Shown here piece by piece: positions 15,817-24,815 of a stretch of DNA of 64,000 nucleotides (position 1 is the first letter of the stretch; each line of letters begins with the position of its first letter). Under the pieces are notes generated by a model, which made no database searches, had not been told where the DNA came from, and saw only the letters and a list, made by a program, of their open reading frames with translations. Origin of the DNA: Bacteroidota bacterium (lineage in GTDB: Bacteria; Bacteroidota; Bacteroidia; 2-12-FULL-35-15); NCBI GenBank assembly GCA_947469885.1, contig CANIQT010000003.1:232150-296149 (forward strand), read 5' to 3'. The position numbers and the translations under genes are program-made.

Positions 15817-16575
15817 TTAAAACGAAACGCCTAAACTCAATGTCAGGAAATTAAAATTTTCGATTTTGGTTTTTTTGACAAGATTGCCATACACATCCCA
15901 AACGCTGCTGGTAATTTTGAGTTGCTGCATTTTGTATCCTAAATTAAAAATAAAGGCTGCTTTTTTGGTCATAAATATGCGTAATCCCAATGCGGGATTC
16001 AAACAAAAACCTCCCGAATTATTTACTCCTGCTGCATATCCGCCATTGAGGTTTAAAACAGGTGCAATTTTTTTTCGTGAAAACATAATTCTTGTATCCA
16101 ATGTAATGGGTATTAATCCTGAATTGCCGTATTGCTCATAACCAAGTCCCAGCCCCAGTGTAACAAAAGGATTGAACTGATAGCCGTTCACAGTTCGCAA
16201 TCCAAAAGTAGGGTCGGTTTTGTCGTTTACCGTTGCTGAACCATTAGAAGTGGTAATGGTGCTCACTCCATATCCGTAAGTCAGTTCGGTTAAATCAATA
16301 AATCCTTTTTGTTTGTAATCAGTGGGTGGTGCTTTTTCTTTTGGTTTTTCGGCAATGGCCTCTTTGGTTATTTTTTCAATTTCATCAAACTTAATAACCA
16401 TCGTGTTTTTTTCATTTATTTTTAGGGTGATGCTTTTGTTCGGAATTTGTTCCATAATAATTCCTCTCAACACATTTCCATTTTTTAAATAAACAACATC
16501 TTCCATATTGTTTTGTGCCGACACAAAAACAGGACTACTTAAACAAATTATTACTAATAAAATTATTTTTTTCAT
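15817..16575 (-). CDS. Uncharacterised outer-membrane beta-barrel-like protein
   Basis: A 252-residue exported protein with a signal peptide (MKKIILLVIICLSSPVFVSA). Residues 25-75 read YLKNGNVLRGIIMEQIPNKS and TMVIKFDEIEKITKE, a small beta domain frequent in Bacteroidota envelope proteins. The C-terminal two thirds has alternating amphipathic strands with glycine turns (LGLGLGYEQYG, LNLNGGYAAGVNNSG, FIFNLGYKMQQLKI), ending with SLGVSF, typical of an 8-stranded barrel. Specific function unknown. Confidence 0.65.
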   Translation of the reverse strand: MKKIILLVIICLSSPVFVSAQNNMEDVVYLKNGNVLRGIIMEQIPNKSITLKINEKNTMVIKFDEIEKITKEAIAEKPKEKAPPTDYKQKGFIDLTELTYGYGVSTITTSNGSATVNDKTDPTFGLRTVNGYQFNPFVTLGLGLGYEQYGNSGLIPITLDTRIMFSRKKIAPVLNLNGGYAAGVNNSGGFCLNPALGLRIFMTKKAAFIFNLGYKMQQLKITSSVWDVYGNLVKKTKIENFNFLTLSLGVSF

Positions 16576-16609
16576 GGATGATAATTTATTGTTTTGTTTT
16601 TTTACTATA

Positions 16610-16643
16610 AAAAAACTCCTTACTTTTTGGCAAGGAGTTTTTT
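16610..16643 (-). terminator. Terminator after the YCF48-like gene
   Basis: AAAAAACTCCTT (16610-16621) and AAGGAGTTTTTT (16632-16643) form a perfect 12-bp stem with a 10-base loop, 18 bases past the 16661 stop. Confidence 0.75.
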
Positions 16644-16660
16644 AGAGCGTAGAATTTCTT

Positions 16661-17863
16661 TTACTGAATTATTATTTTTCTGGTTGCTTCATTCCTCCCC
16701 AAATCGGTAACCTTCAAAAAATAAACTCCTTTTGCAAAACCACTTACATCTATTGTCGAATGATTTTTTTCCATTGATGATTTATAAATTTCATTTCCTA
16801 AAACGTCAACAATGCTAATACTTTCTAATTTATTAGTAATGTTCTCTATTGAAATCAAATCATTGGCAGGGTTCGGATAAACACTTAACGAAATGCTGAA
16901 ATCATTTTCTTCAGTCCCTACGGTACTAATAAGCCCGCCACCGTTGGTGGTTTTTAGTATGGTGCCCAATTTTCCTGCCGCATAACCAATACTTGCGTTT
17001 ACAAAACAAATAGAACGCAGGTTATTGGGATTTGAATTTGGTTGAAGCGTCCAAGTGATACCGGCATCGGTGGTAACCAGAATTTTCCCTGACCCTCCAG
17101 ATACATATCCCACATTTGGTGAAACAAATTTTACCTGATATAACGAAGTGGTCATTCCTGTATTTTGTATGGTCCAACTTGTTCCTGCATTCACAGTTTT
17201 TAGTATTGTTCCATTATACCCAACCGCATACCCTGTATCTACTGACGTAAAATATATTCCTCTCAGGTCAGACGCTGTAGGGCTTGTAAGGAATCCCCAT
17301 GAAGTACCCGAAGTAGTAGTTTTTATAATCACTCCGCCATTCCCAACTGCATAGCCAACAGTAGGGGAAGTAAAATAAACTGCGCGGTAACTGTTGGTAG
17401 CCCCTACATTCTGATATGCCCAGGTAGATCCTCCATTAGTGGTTTTTATTACTGTACCGCTGCTTCCTACTGCGTATCCGTTTACCGAATCGAGAAAATA
17501 CATGGCATAAATGGTATGACTAGTCAGGGTAGCTGCAGTTTGTACACTCCAAGTTGCGCCTGCATTGGTGGTTTTAAACATCAGTCCATTATCTCCAGAA
17601 ACATATCCTGTGGTTAATGTCGGGAAATTTACTGCCCATAAAATATCTGTATTGGGCAGCGTTACCTGATTCCAGTTGGCACCGCCATTGGTGGTTTTCA
17701 CCAAAGTACCTACCAATGTATCATTTCCGGCTGAGTAACCATTGTTGGCATCGGCAAAACAAATGGAATATAAATAAGTAATTGTGGGGGTAGTTTGAGT
17801 TACCCATTGTGCATTTGCTTTGATTGAAAACGCAATAATTGCAAGTAGTAAAAGTTTTTTCAT
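16661..17863 (-). CDS. YCF48-like propeller protein with T9SS sorting domain
   Basis: A 400-residue exported protein with a signal peptide ending IKANA. Six to seven repeats of the YCF48/BNR type follow, each with a core like GYAVGSSGTVIKTTNGGSTW (about 130-150) or GYAVGYNGTILKTVNAGTSW. Together they form a beta-propeller across residues 20-305. The C-terminal ~80 residues (SVYPNPANDLISIENI ... GVYFLKVTDLGRNEATRKI) are a type A T9SS sorting domain, so the protein is exported to the surface. The family's photosystem link in cyanobacteria does not apply here. Ligand unknown. Confidence 0.85.
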   Translation of the reverse strand: MKKLLLLAIIAFSIKANAQWVTQTTPTITYLYSICFADANNGYSAGNDTLVGTLVKTTNGGANWNQVTLPNTDILWAVNFPTLTTGYVSGDNGLMFKTTNAGATWSVQTAATLTSHTIYAMYFLDSVNGYAVGSSGTVIKTTNGGSTWAYQNVGATNSYRAVYFTSPTVGYAVGNGGVIIKTTTSGTSWGFLTSPTASDLRGIYFTSVDTGYAVGYNGTILKTVNAGTSWTIQNTGMTTSLYQVKFVSPNVGYVSGGSGKILVTTDAGITWTLQPNSNPNNLRSICFVNASIGYAAGKLGTILKTTNGGGLISTVGTEENDFSISLSVYPNPANDLISIENITNKLESISIVDVLGNEIYKSSMEKNHSTIDVSGFAKGVYFLKVTDLGRNEATRKIIIQ

Positions 17864-17931
17864 AGTATTTAGATTTAAAATTCAAGGTAAATATAATACA
17901 TTTTTGTTTACAGAATCTTTTTCATAAAAAA

Positions 17932-17955
17932 TCCCTGCTTCAATTGAAGCAGGGA
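17932..17955 (-). terminator. Terminator of the act-cox operon
   Basis: TCCCTGCTTCAA and TTGAAGCAGGGA make a perfect 24-base palindrome. On the minus strand it is followed by TTTTTT. It lies 36 bases past the coxA stop. Confidence 0.8.
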
Positions 17956-17990
17956 CATTTTCTAATATCTAAAATCTAATACTACGGACA

Positions 17991-19799
17991 TTAGTGACCT
18001 CCTCCATCAATCTCTCCCTCTTCTAACGGAACAGTTTGTGGACAGAAATCTTGTGGTTTACCAGGTTTGCTGTAATCGTAAGGCCAACGGTAAACTGTAG
18101 GCAACTTTCCTGGCCAATTGCCATGTGTATGTGCCATTGGTGTGGTCCATTCCAATGTGTTTGCTCCCCATGGGTTTTGTTCTGATTTTGGTCCTCTAAA
18201 CATCGAATAAAAGAAATTGAACAAGAACACTAATTGCACCAAAGCAGCCAACATTGCAAAACAAGTAATAAATACGTTAATGTCAACAAGATTGTCGAAC
18301 ATCGGGAAAGCAGAGTTAGAATAATATCTCCGTGGAACTCCAGCTAGCCCTAAAAAGTGCATTGGGAAAAATACCCCATAGGCAGAAATAAATGTTCCCC
18401 AAAAATGGATATAACCAAGTTTCTTATTCATGTGGCGAAGGAATAATTTCGGATACCAATGATAAACCCCCGCAAGCATTCCCAGAATAGCGGATACACC
18501 CATTACAATATGGAAGTGGGCTACCACAAAATAGTTATCGTGAATAGGTATATCTAAAGCTGAATCGGCAAGAATGATACCTGTTAATCCCCCAGAAATA
18601 AAGGTTGACACCAATCCGATGGCAAACAACATGGCAGGTGTGTAACGAATATTGCCTTTCCAAAGCGTAGTGATATAATTAAATGCTTTTACTGCCGAAG
18701 GGATAGCAATAAGCAACGTGGTGAATACAAACACAGAACCAAGAAAAGGGTTCATACCTGTAATAAACATGTGATGCCCCCAAACAATGAAAGACAAGAA
18801 ACCGATTGCCATAATGGAACCAATCATGGCTCTATAACCAAAGATAGGTTTACGGGCATTAACAGAAATAACTTCGGAAGTGATACCCAACGCAGGAAGT
18901 AAAATGATATACACCTCCGGGTGACCAAGGAACCAAAACAAATGCTCATACAAAATTGGACTGCCACCTGTTTGCTCTAACGCTTGTCCACCAATGTAAA
19001 TATCGGATAAGTAGAAAGAAGTCCCTAAACTTCTATCAGAAATTAACAACAAAGCAGCTGAAAATAACACAGGGAAAGATAGTACCCCAAGCACAGCAGT
19101 TACAAAAAACGCCCAAATGGTTAAAGGCAAACGAGTCATTGACATGCCTTTTGTACGCAAATTCAAAATAGTAACAATGTAATTAAGTCCGGCTAACAAG
19201 GAAGATACAATGAACAAACTCATAGAAACCAACCACATGGTCATACCTAATTTACTTCCATCCATAGCCTGAGGCAATGCCGACAGCGGAGGATAAACCG
19301 TCCAACCACCGGATGCTGCACCAGTTTCGCAAGCAAAACCTGCTAACATAAATACGCTGGACAAGAAGAAAAACCAATACGATAACATATTTAAAAATCC
19401 AGAAGCCATGTCTCGAGCTCCTACTTGATAAGGAATAAGGAGGTTACTGAAAGTACCCGACAATCCAGCTGTCAACACCATAAATACCATGATGGTTCCA
19501 TGTATAGTAACCAACGCCATGTACATTTCGGGAGCCATAATCCCATCTTTGCCCCATTTATCGCCCAAAATAAAATTAATGATGGCAAAATGTTCTCCGG
19601 GCCAAGCCAATTGCAAACGAAAAAGGAAAGACATACCCATGGCTAATGTAGCCATTATCACTGCAGTTATTAAAAACTGACGCGAAATGACTTTGTGGTC
19701 CATACTAAAAATGTATTTGGACACAAAAGATTCTTCGTGGTGGTGATGGTCATCATGACCTGTGTGAGCGTCTGGATGTGCGTGTGCTTCTGCTGACAT
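17991..19799 (-). CDS. coxA: Cytochrome c oxidase subunit I
   Basis: A 602-residue integral membrane protein with at least 12 transmembrane helices, the catalytic subunit of an A-type haem-copper oxidase that reduces oxygen to water and pumps protons. The CuB ligand with the His-Tyr cross-link motif is in WFLGHPEVYIILLPALG, the two further CuB histidines in VWGHHMFITGM, and the haem a/a3 ligands in VVAHFHIVMG. The N-terminus carries an unusual His-rich stretch (HAHPDAHTGHDDHHHHEES, residues 5-23) before the first helix. It is the last gene of the operon, 33 bases after coxB, and is followed by a strong terminator. Confidence 0.96.
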   Translation of the reverse strand: MSAEAHAHPDAHTGHDDHHHHEESFVSKYIFSMDHKVISRQFLITAVIMATLAMGMSFLFRLQLAWPGEHFAIINFILGDKWGKDGIMAPEMYMALVTIHGTIMVFMVLTAGLSGTFSNLLIPYQVGARDMASGFLNMLSYWFFFLSSVFMLAGFACETGAASGGWTVYPPLSALPQAMDGSKLGMTMWLVSMSLFIVSSLLAGLNYIVTILNLRTKGMSMTRLPLTIWAFFVTAVLGVLSFPVLFSAALLLISDRSLGTSFYLSDIYIGGQALEQTGGSPILYEHLFWFLGHPEVYIILLPALGITSEVISVNARKPIFGYRAMIGSIMAIGFLSFIVWGHHMFITGMNPFLGSVFVFTTLLIAIPSAVKAFNYITTLWKGNIRYTPAMLFAIGLVSTFISGGLTGIILADSALDIPIHDNYFVVAHFHIVMGVSAILGMLAGVYHWYPKLFLRHMNKKLGYIHFWGTFISAYGVFFPMHFLGLAGVPRRYYSNSAFPMFDNLVDINVFITCFAMLAALVQLVFLFNFFYSMFRGPKSEQNPWGANTLEWTTPMAHTHGNWPGKLPTVYRWPYDYSKPGKPQDFCPQTVPLEEGEIDGGGH

Positions 19800-19832
19800 A
19801 TTCTTTATTGTTTAAATTCTAATTTTTTTAAT

Positions 19833-20837
19833 TTATTTAGCTGCAACTGGCTTTGCTGCCGAAGCATTAACTTGACTTTTGTGAGTAGCTTGTGCATGTA
19901 ACCAAACTTTGTAATCTATTTCTGTATCTACTATAATGGTCATCTGCATGTTGTAATGACTTACCCCACAAATTTTATTACAAAGTAAAATATAATCAAA
20001 CTTCTGGTTGTTCAATTTATCCCTCATTTGCTGTGTTGTAATTCTTGGTGTGAAATGCATCATGGTTGTCATTCCCGGCACACAGTTCATCTGAGCCCTG
20101 AAATGAGGCATGTATGCACTATGAATCACATCGCGTGAGTTTAACTTAAACTCTACTTCTTTGCCCAATGGGATGTGAAATTCATTTTTTACTATAATAT
20201 CATCATCACCTTTATTATCATTATCGTCCATTCCTAAAGGATTAGTATCTGTAATCAGTTTGTAATTAGAATCTCCCAGTTTATTGTCTGTACCTGAATA
20301 ACGAGCCGTCCATTGAAACTGCTGAGAGTACAACTGAATCACAATTGCATTGTCGGAAGCAGGGGCTGTAATGGTGTTCCATGCTTTTAGTCCAAAAATA
20401 ATGATAACAGCAAGAACGATAGCAGGAATGACGGTCCAAATCATTTCTAGTTTGTTATTATGAGGAAAATAAGTAGCAGTGTTTCCGGTACGACCATAAT
20501 ATTTGTAGGCAAAATAAAACAAGAAAATATGAGTGATTGTAAAAACAAAAAACAAGATAGTCATATTAAAATTAAACAACCAATCCAATCCAACACCATG
20601 TTCTGAAGCTGATTCGGGCAACATTTTTGGTCCAAATGATTCTAAATTCCAAATCACAAATGCAAAGAAAACAACCAAAAAGGTAAGCATAATCTTACCC
20701 ATCATCCGATTGTCGCTATCTGTAACCTCGTGTTGCTTCTTTCCCTTTAGGCTAGTAGCCAACTCATATACTCTTACCACATATCCAATTGCAAATATTG
20801 CTAAAATAATGGCAACGTAAACTAAAATCTTTATCAT
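19833..20837 (-). CDS. coxB: Cytochrome c oxidase subunit II
   Basis: A 334-residue membrane-anchored subunit that carries the CuA centre and takes electrons from cytochrome c or directly from alternative complex III. Residues 1-20 are a membrane segment, and two helices follow at about 88-110 and 133-158 (TVIPAIVLAVIIIFGLKAW). The CuA domain shows HSAYMPHFRAQMNCVPGM and CNKICGVSHYNMQM (about 286-299), the C-x3-C-x3-H-x2-M pattern. The position usually occupied by Glu (CSEIC) is Lys, a variant that leaves a backbone ligand. No cytochrome c domain is fused, unlike caa3 enzymes. Confidence 0.94.
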   Translation of the reverse strand: MIKILVYVAIILAIFAIGYVVRVYELATSLKGKKQHEVTDSDNRMMGKIMLTFLVVFFAFVIWNLESFGPKMLPESASEHGVGLDWLFNFNMTILFFVFTITHIFLFYFAYKYYGRTGNTATYFPHNNKLEMIWTVIPAIVLAVIIIFGLKAWNTITAPASDNAIVIQLYSQQFQWTARYSGTDNKLGDSNYKLITDTNPLGMDDNDNKGDDDIIVKNEFHIPLGKEVEFKLNSRDVIHSAYMPHFRAQMNCVPGMTTMMHFTPRITTQQMRDKLNNQKFDYILLCNKICGVSHYNMQMTIIVDTEIDYKVWLHAQATHKSQVNASAAKPVAAK

Positions 20838-20862
20838 ATCTCTTTAAATTGTTATGTTGTTT

Positions 20863-22077
20863 TTAATAATTGTGATGTACACTCTCCTCTAAATAAGGAT
20901 GCTTTTGAACCGATAATGGTGCTTTTGTCAACGATTTGTGAATGACAAATATCAATAACCCTACAAAGCCCAAACAAGTTCCAAGTTCTATCCAACCCAA
21001 ATGATGATCGCCTTTCACGGTTGCCGGCATTACCATGTCATATACATCCAACCAATGACCAATCAAAATAATTGTTCCTACTATAACAAGGAAATAATAA
21101 TTTCGTTTTGCATCACGGCTCATCAATAGAATCATAGGGAATGCAAAATTCATAAAGAATACTGTCCACATTAACCCCATGTATCCGAAATTATGCAAAC
21201 GGTCTTGGAAATAAATAATTTCTTCAGGAATGTTAGTGTACCAAATTAACATGAACTGACAGAACCAAAGGTAACTCCAAAGGAAACTAACTGCAAACAT
21301 CCATTTACCAATATCATGAATATGGCTGTCGTTTACTTGCGGTAAATATCCTTTGCGTTTCAGGAATAAGGTAGTAAGCATTATCGTAGTCATTGCCGAA
21401 ATCCACATGCCTGAGAATGCATACCAACCATACATGGTACTGAACCAATGGACATCAAGAGACATCATCCAATCCCATGCAGAAGTGGAAGAAGTGACCG
21501 CGAAAAATACTAAAAACAAGGCTCCTTTACCCATGTTTTTATAATGAAGTGTTGTCCCACCCACCAAATCTTCTTCGAGCGAACGTTTGCGGAATCCTCT
21601 TTGAAACAAACTCCAAATAACAAGGTAAGCAATAGTTCTTGTCCAAAAGAAAGCTGGATTTAACCAAGTATGTTTGTGTGCAATTAACTCATCATACTTA
21701 AGAGAAGTTTTATCAATGGTTGCTGGATCCATCCATTGCCATAAACTATGAAGATGTAATTGACCACAAAGGATAATCAGAAACATAATGGTTGCCCCAA
21801 CAGGCAAAAATGTTGAAACTGCTTCGTAAACTCTTTTCACAGCTACCGACCATGCCACTTCAGCAGCATACTGCAATGCCATAAAGAAAGTTGCAAGTAA
21901 ACCTATGCCTAAAAAGAAGTAACCGTTTATAAGCAAATTTGCCCAAATACGTGTATGTTGATCTCCATCAACAGTTGGTTGTGCAAAACCAGCTATTATT
22001 GAAATTAATCCAATTGCCATCAAAGCAAATGTAAAATTTCTAGTTTTGTTGGTAAATGTATATGTTTCGTTATTCAT
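20863..22077 (-). CDS. actF: Alternative complex III subunit ActF
   Basis: A 404-residue integral membrane protein with about ten helices, a member of the ActC/ActF branch of the NrfD-like superfamily. Visible segments include FALMAIGLISIIAGFAQP (helix 1), WSVAVKRVYEAVSTFLPVGA and WIELGTCLGFVGLLIFVIH (last helix). In alternative complex III this subunit helps form the membrane arm beside the quinol-binding ActC. It sits between actE and coxB in one operon, as expected for Bacteroidota. Confidence 0.9.
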   Translation of the reverse strand: MNNETYTFTNKTRNFTFALMAIGLISIIAGFAQPTVDGDQHTRIWANLLINGYFFLGIGLLATFFMALQYAAEVAWSVAVKRVYEAVSTFLPVGATIMFLIILCGQLHLHSLWQWMDPATIDKTSLKYDELIAHKHTWLNPAFFWTRTIAYLVIWSLFQRGFRKRSLEEDLVGGTTLHYKNMGKGALFLVFFAVTSSTSAWDWMMSLDVHWFSTMYGWYAFSGMWISAMTTIMLTTLFLKRKGYLPQVNDSHIHDIGKWMFAVSFLWSYLWFCQFMLIWYTNIPEEIIYFQDRLHNFGYMGLMWTVFFMNFAFPMILLMSRDAKRNYYFLVIVGTIILIGHWLDVYDMVMPATVKGDHHLGWIELGTCLGFVGLLIFVIHKSLTKAPLSVQKHPYLEESVHHNY

Positions 22078-22119
22078 AATTCTAATATTGTGTATTGCTA
22101 TATTTTTGAATTGCTATTA

Positions 22120-22782
22120 CTATTTAGCTTTTTTTGCTTTCGGTTTTACTTTTTCTTCTTTTGTTGATGTTGAATCAGCTACCGGAGCAGACATTCCGTT
22201 AGGATGCTGCAAATGTTGAACATATAAAACAAGTTTCCATCTTTCTTCCGCAGTTAATAACGAAGAATGAGGTCCCATCAATCCTTTTCCATAAGCAATG
22301 ATGTAAAAAAGCTCTCCTTCTGTCATATTAATTTTATCAGGTGCAGTATAAGGTGGTGGCGGGCCCGGAAGCTTTCCTCCTACTAATCCATCTCCCTGTC
22401 CGGTTGCACCATGACAGTGTACACAATATTTTCCATACAACTCTTCTCCTTGCTTGGTATTCATATCATTTCTCTCTAACGGATTATGTGCATTCAGCTT
22501 TGCTAGCTCATACCCTTCTGGGGTGTTAGTAAATGGAAACGGTAAATAGCCTCTTGCAATAGTTCCTGCCACAGGTTCACGGTTGGTTTCAATGGTATCA
22601 AAAGTGCCGTCCGACTTCTGTATTAATGAAAAGGAATTGGTTTCTAACGATTGAGACCGATACATATCTGGCATATATTCCACTCCTGGACTATTTGCAT
22701 CATGTTTGGAGCAGGAGGTAACGGCAAGGGTCACGCACCCGAAAACCGCAATTAAGGAAATAATATTTGTTACTTTTTTCAT
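22120..22782 (-). CDS. actE: Alternative complex III cytochrome c subunit ActE
   Basis: A 220-residue monohaem cytochrome lipoprotein. The lipobox Cys is at AVTSCSKHDA (about residue 24). The haem c motif is CVHCHGATGQGDG (about 119-131), with an axial Met candidate in GKGLMGPHSSLL. A Lys-rich tail (KEEKVKPKAKKAK) ends the chain. In the complex ActE passes electrons outward toward the oxidase. It is 37 bases from actD and 42 from actF. Confidence 0.92.
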   Translation of the reverse strand: MKKVTNIISLIAVFGCVTLAVTSCSKHDANSPGVEYMPDMYRSQSLETNSFSLIQKSDGTFDTIETNREPVAGTIARGYLPFPFTNTPEGYELAKLNAHNPLERNDMNTKQGEELYGKYCVHCHGATGQGDGLVGGKLPGPPPPYTAPDKINMTEGELFYIIAYGKGLMGPHSSLLTAEERWKLVLYVQHLQHPNGMSAPVADSTSTKEEKVKPKAKKAK

Positions 22783-22818
22783 ATCTGCTTATTATATTCT
22801 AAATCTCTTTTCGAAGGA

Positions 22819-23355
22819 CTAATTCCTGTACTTAAAATTATTGTTGTTTATTTCAATTGCACCATCTTTTCTCAACATCGATTCAAGATTGCTTCTGTGT
22901 TCTTCTTTTGTTTCAATCACCATCATAAAATGGTCATCTGTAGTACGCGGATCAGGATTTTTAGCTTTGGCACCTGGAACTAACCAGCATCTTAGGTAAA
23001 AAGTAATAGCCATTCCATGTGCTGCACATAATACAGTACTTTCAAAAGTAATGGGGATAAATGCAGGAACGTTCATAAAATAAGCCATACTTGGTTTTCC
23101 ACCAATATCGGTTGGCCAATCATGAATCATCATATACCACATCATCAGCGTTGCCAAACAAGTGCCAGTTATTCCGTAAATGAATGCACAAATAGCTATC
23201 CATGTTCTAGGCAAACCAATAGCTTCGTCTAAACCGTGAACGGGAAAAGGAGTGAACACATTTTTTACTCTGATGCCATTTGCTTTAAGTGTTCTTGCAC
23301 TTGCCAACAATGGCTCTTCATCATTAAATATTGCGTGAATTGTTACGTTACTCAT
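22819..23355 (-). CDS. actD: Alternative complex III subunit ActD (DUF3341)
   Basis: A 178-residue membrane subunit with two transmembrane helices (about 53-77 WIAICAFIYGITGTCLATLM and 95-120 AFIPITFESTVLCAAHGMAI). The N-terminal domain, VTIHAIFNDEEPLLASARTL and VKNVFTPFPVHGLDEAIGL, is the DUF3341 signature. Its role is structural in the membrane arm. Gene order C-D-E matches the canonical act cluster. Confidence 0.92.
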   Translation of the reverse strand: MSNVTIHAIFNDEEPLLASARTLKANGIRVKNVFTPFPVHGLDEAIGLPRTWIAICAFIYGITGTCLATLMMWYMMIHDWPTDIGGKPSMAYFMNVPAFIPITFESTVLCAAHGMAITFYLRCWLVPGAKAKNPDPRTTDDHFMMVIETKEEHRSNLESMLRKDGAIEINNNNFKYRN

Positions 23356-23378
23356 ATCTTTAATTTTAATTTCTAAAT

Positions 23379-24764
23379 CTAATGTACGTGATGCTTTGCT
23401 TTTTCTTTATGCTCCTGTCCAGATGATTTCATAATTGATTTCAATTCAGCTTGGGCAATTACGGGGAAATAACGGGTAAACAATAAGAAGAAAGTAAAGA
23501 ACATTCCTATTGTTCCTGTAAATATTCCAATGTCAATAAAAGTTGGGTGATACATATTCCATGTTGAAGGAACAAAGGTTCTGCAAAGAGTTGGAACAAT
23601 AATTACAAAACGCTCGAACCACATACCAATATTTACAATAATTGACATTACAAACGTAAAGGCAAGATTGGTTCTTAGTTTCTTAATCCAGAATACCTGA
23701 GGAGAAACCACATTGCAAGTCATCATGGCTGCATACGCCCACCAATAAGGACCTGTTGCTCTGTTAATGAATGCATATTGTTCGTATTCCACACCCGAAT
23801 ACCAAGAAATAAATAATTCGGTAAGATAAGCCACTCCAACTATAGAGCCTGTTACAATAATAATGATATTCATGTATTCAATATGCTTTACAGTAATGTA
23901 ATTTTCGAGATGGTAAACTTTTCGCATGATTAGTAACAGCGTCAACACCATTGCAAAACCTGAGAAAACGGCACCAGCAACAAAATAAGGTGGGAAGATA
24001 GTGGTATGCCAACCAGGAACTACCGAAGTAGCAAAGTCCATGGATACAATAGAGTGAACCGAGAATACAAGTGGTGTAGATAACCCTGCAAGTACCAAGG
24101 ATACTTCCTCAAAACGGCTCCAGTGACGTGCACTTCCGCCCCAACCCATACTTAATAAGCCATACATTTTTTTAGCGAAAGGTTTAACCGCTCTGTCGCG
24201 AATCATTGCAAAATCAGGAACCAAACCAGTATACCAGAACACCAAGGATACAGAGAAATAAGTAGATACCGCAAATACGTCCCACAACAATGGTGAATTG
24301 AAATTCACCCATAAAGAACCAAATTGATTAGGCAATGGAAACAACCAATAATCTAACCACGGACGACCAGTATGTAAGGTTACAAATATAGCAGCACACA
24401 TTACGGCAAAAATGGTCATCGCCTCAGCAGAACGGTTAATTGCCATTCTCCATTTCTGACGGAACAATAATAATACAGCAGAAATCAACGTTCCTGCGTG
24501 ACCAATACCAATCCACCATACAAAGTTGGTGATGTCCCAAGCCCAGTCAACCCCGTTATTCGAACCCCATACTCCTATACCTGTACCTATTGTATAAGCA
24601 AGGCAGGCTATTCCCCACAAAAAGCAACAAGTTGCCAAAGTAAGTAGAATGTACCATTGCTTGGTCGCTTTTCCTTCAATAGGTCTTGAAATATCTTCAC
24701 TAATCTGATGATAGGTCTTTTTACCAAGAATTAAAGGCTCTCTTATTTCCGATTCTGCGTGCAT
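23379..24764 (-). CDS. actC: Alternative complex III quinol-binding subunit ActC
   Basis: A 461-residue NrfD-family protein with about ten helices. Signature stretches are WWIGIGHAGTLISAVLLLF, FVTLHTGRPWLDYWLFPLP and GMWFERFVIIVPTLCRTF. In alternative complex III this subunit holds the quinol oxidation site next to the iron-sulfur subunit ActB. The C-terminus is basic and His-containing (KAKHHVH). It is 24 bases from actD and 52 from actB. Confidence 0.94.
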   Translation of the reverse strand: MHAESEIREPLILGKKTYHQISEDISRPIEGKATKQWYILLTLATCCFLWGIACLAYTIGTGIGVWGSNNGVDWAWDITNFVWWIGIGHAGTLISAVLLLFRQKWRMAINRSAEAMTIFAVMCAAIFVTLHTGRPWLDYWLFPLPNQFGSLWVNFNSPLLWDVFAVSTYFSVSLVFWYTGLVPDFAMIRDRAVKPFAKKMYGLLSMGWGGSARHWSRFEEVSLVLAGLSTPLVFSVHSIVSMDFATSVVPGWHTTIFPPYFVAGAVFSGFAMVLTLLLIMRKVYHLENYITVKHIEYMNIIIIVTGSIVGVAYLTELFISWYSGVEYEQYAFINRATGPYWWAYAAMMTCNVVSPQVFWIKKLRTNLAFTFVMSIIVNIGMWFERFVIIVPTLCRTFVPSTWNMYHPTFIDIGIFTGTIGMFFTFFLLFTRYFPVIAQAELKSIMKSSGQEHKEKAKHHVH

Positions 24765-24815
24765 ATTTTTATTAAATTGTTATATTTCTTTATTGCTGTA
24801 TTGTTAATTACCAAA

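Noticed and set aside
24530..24570. A GTTATTCGAACCCC word resembling a tRNA T-loop
   Set aside because: It lies inside actC coding sequence, with no matching acceptor or anticodon arms.
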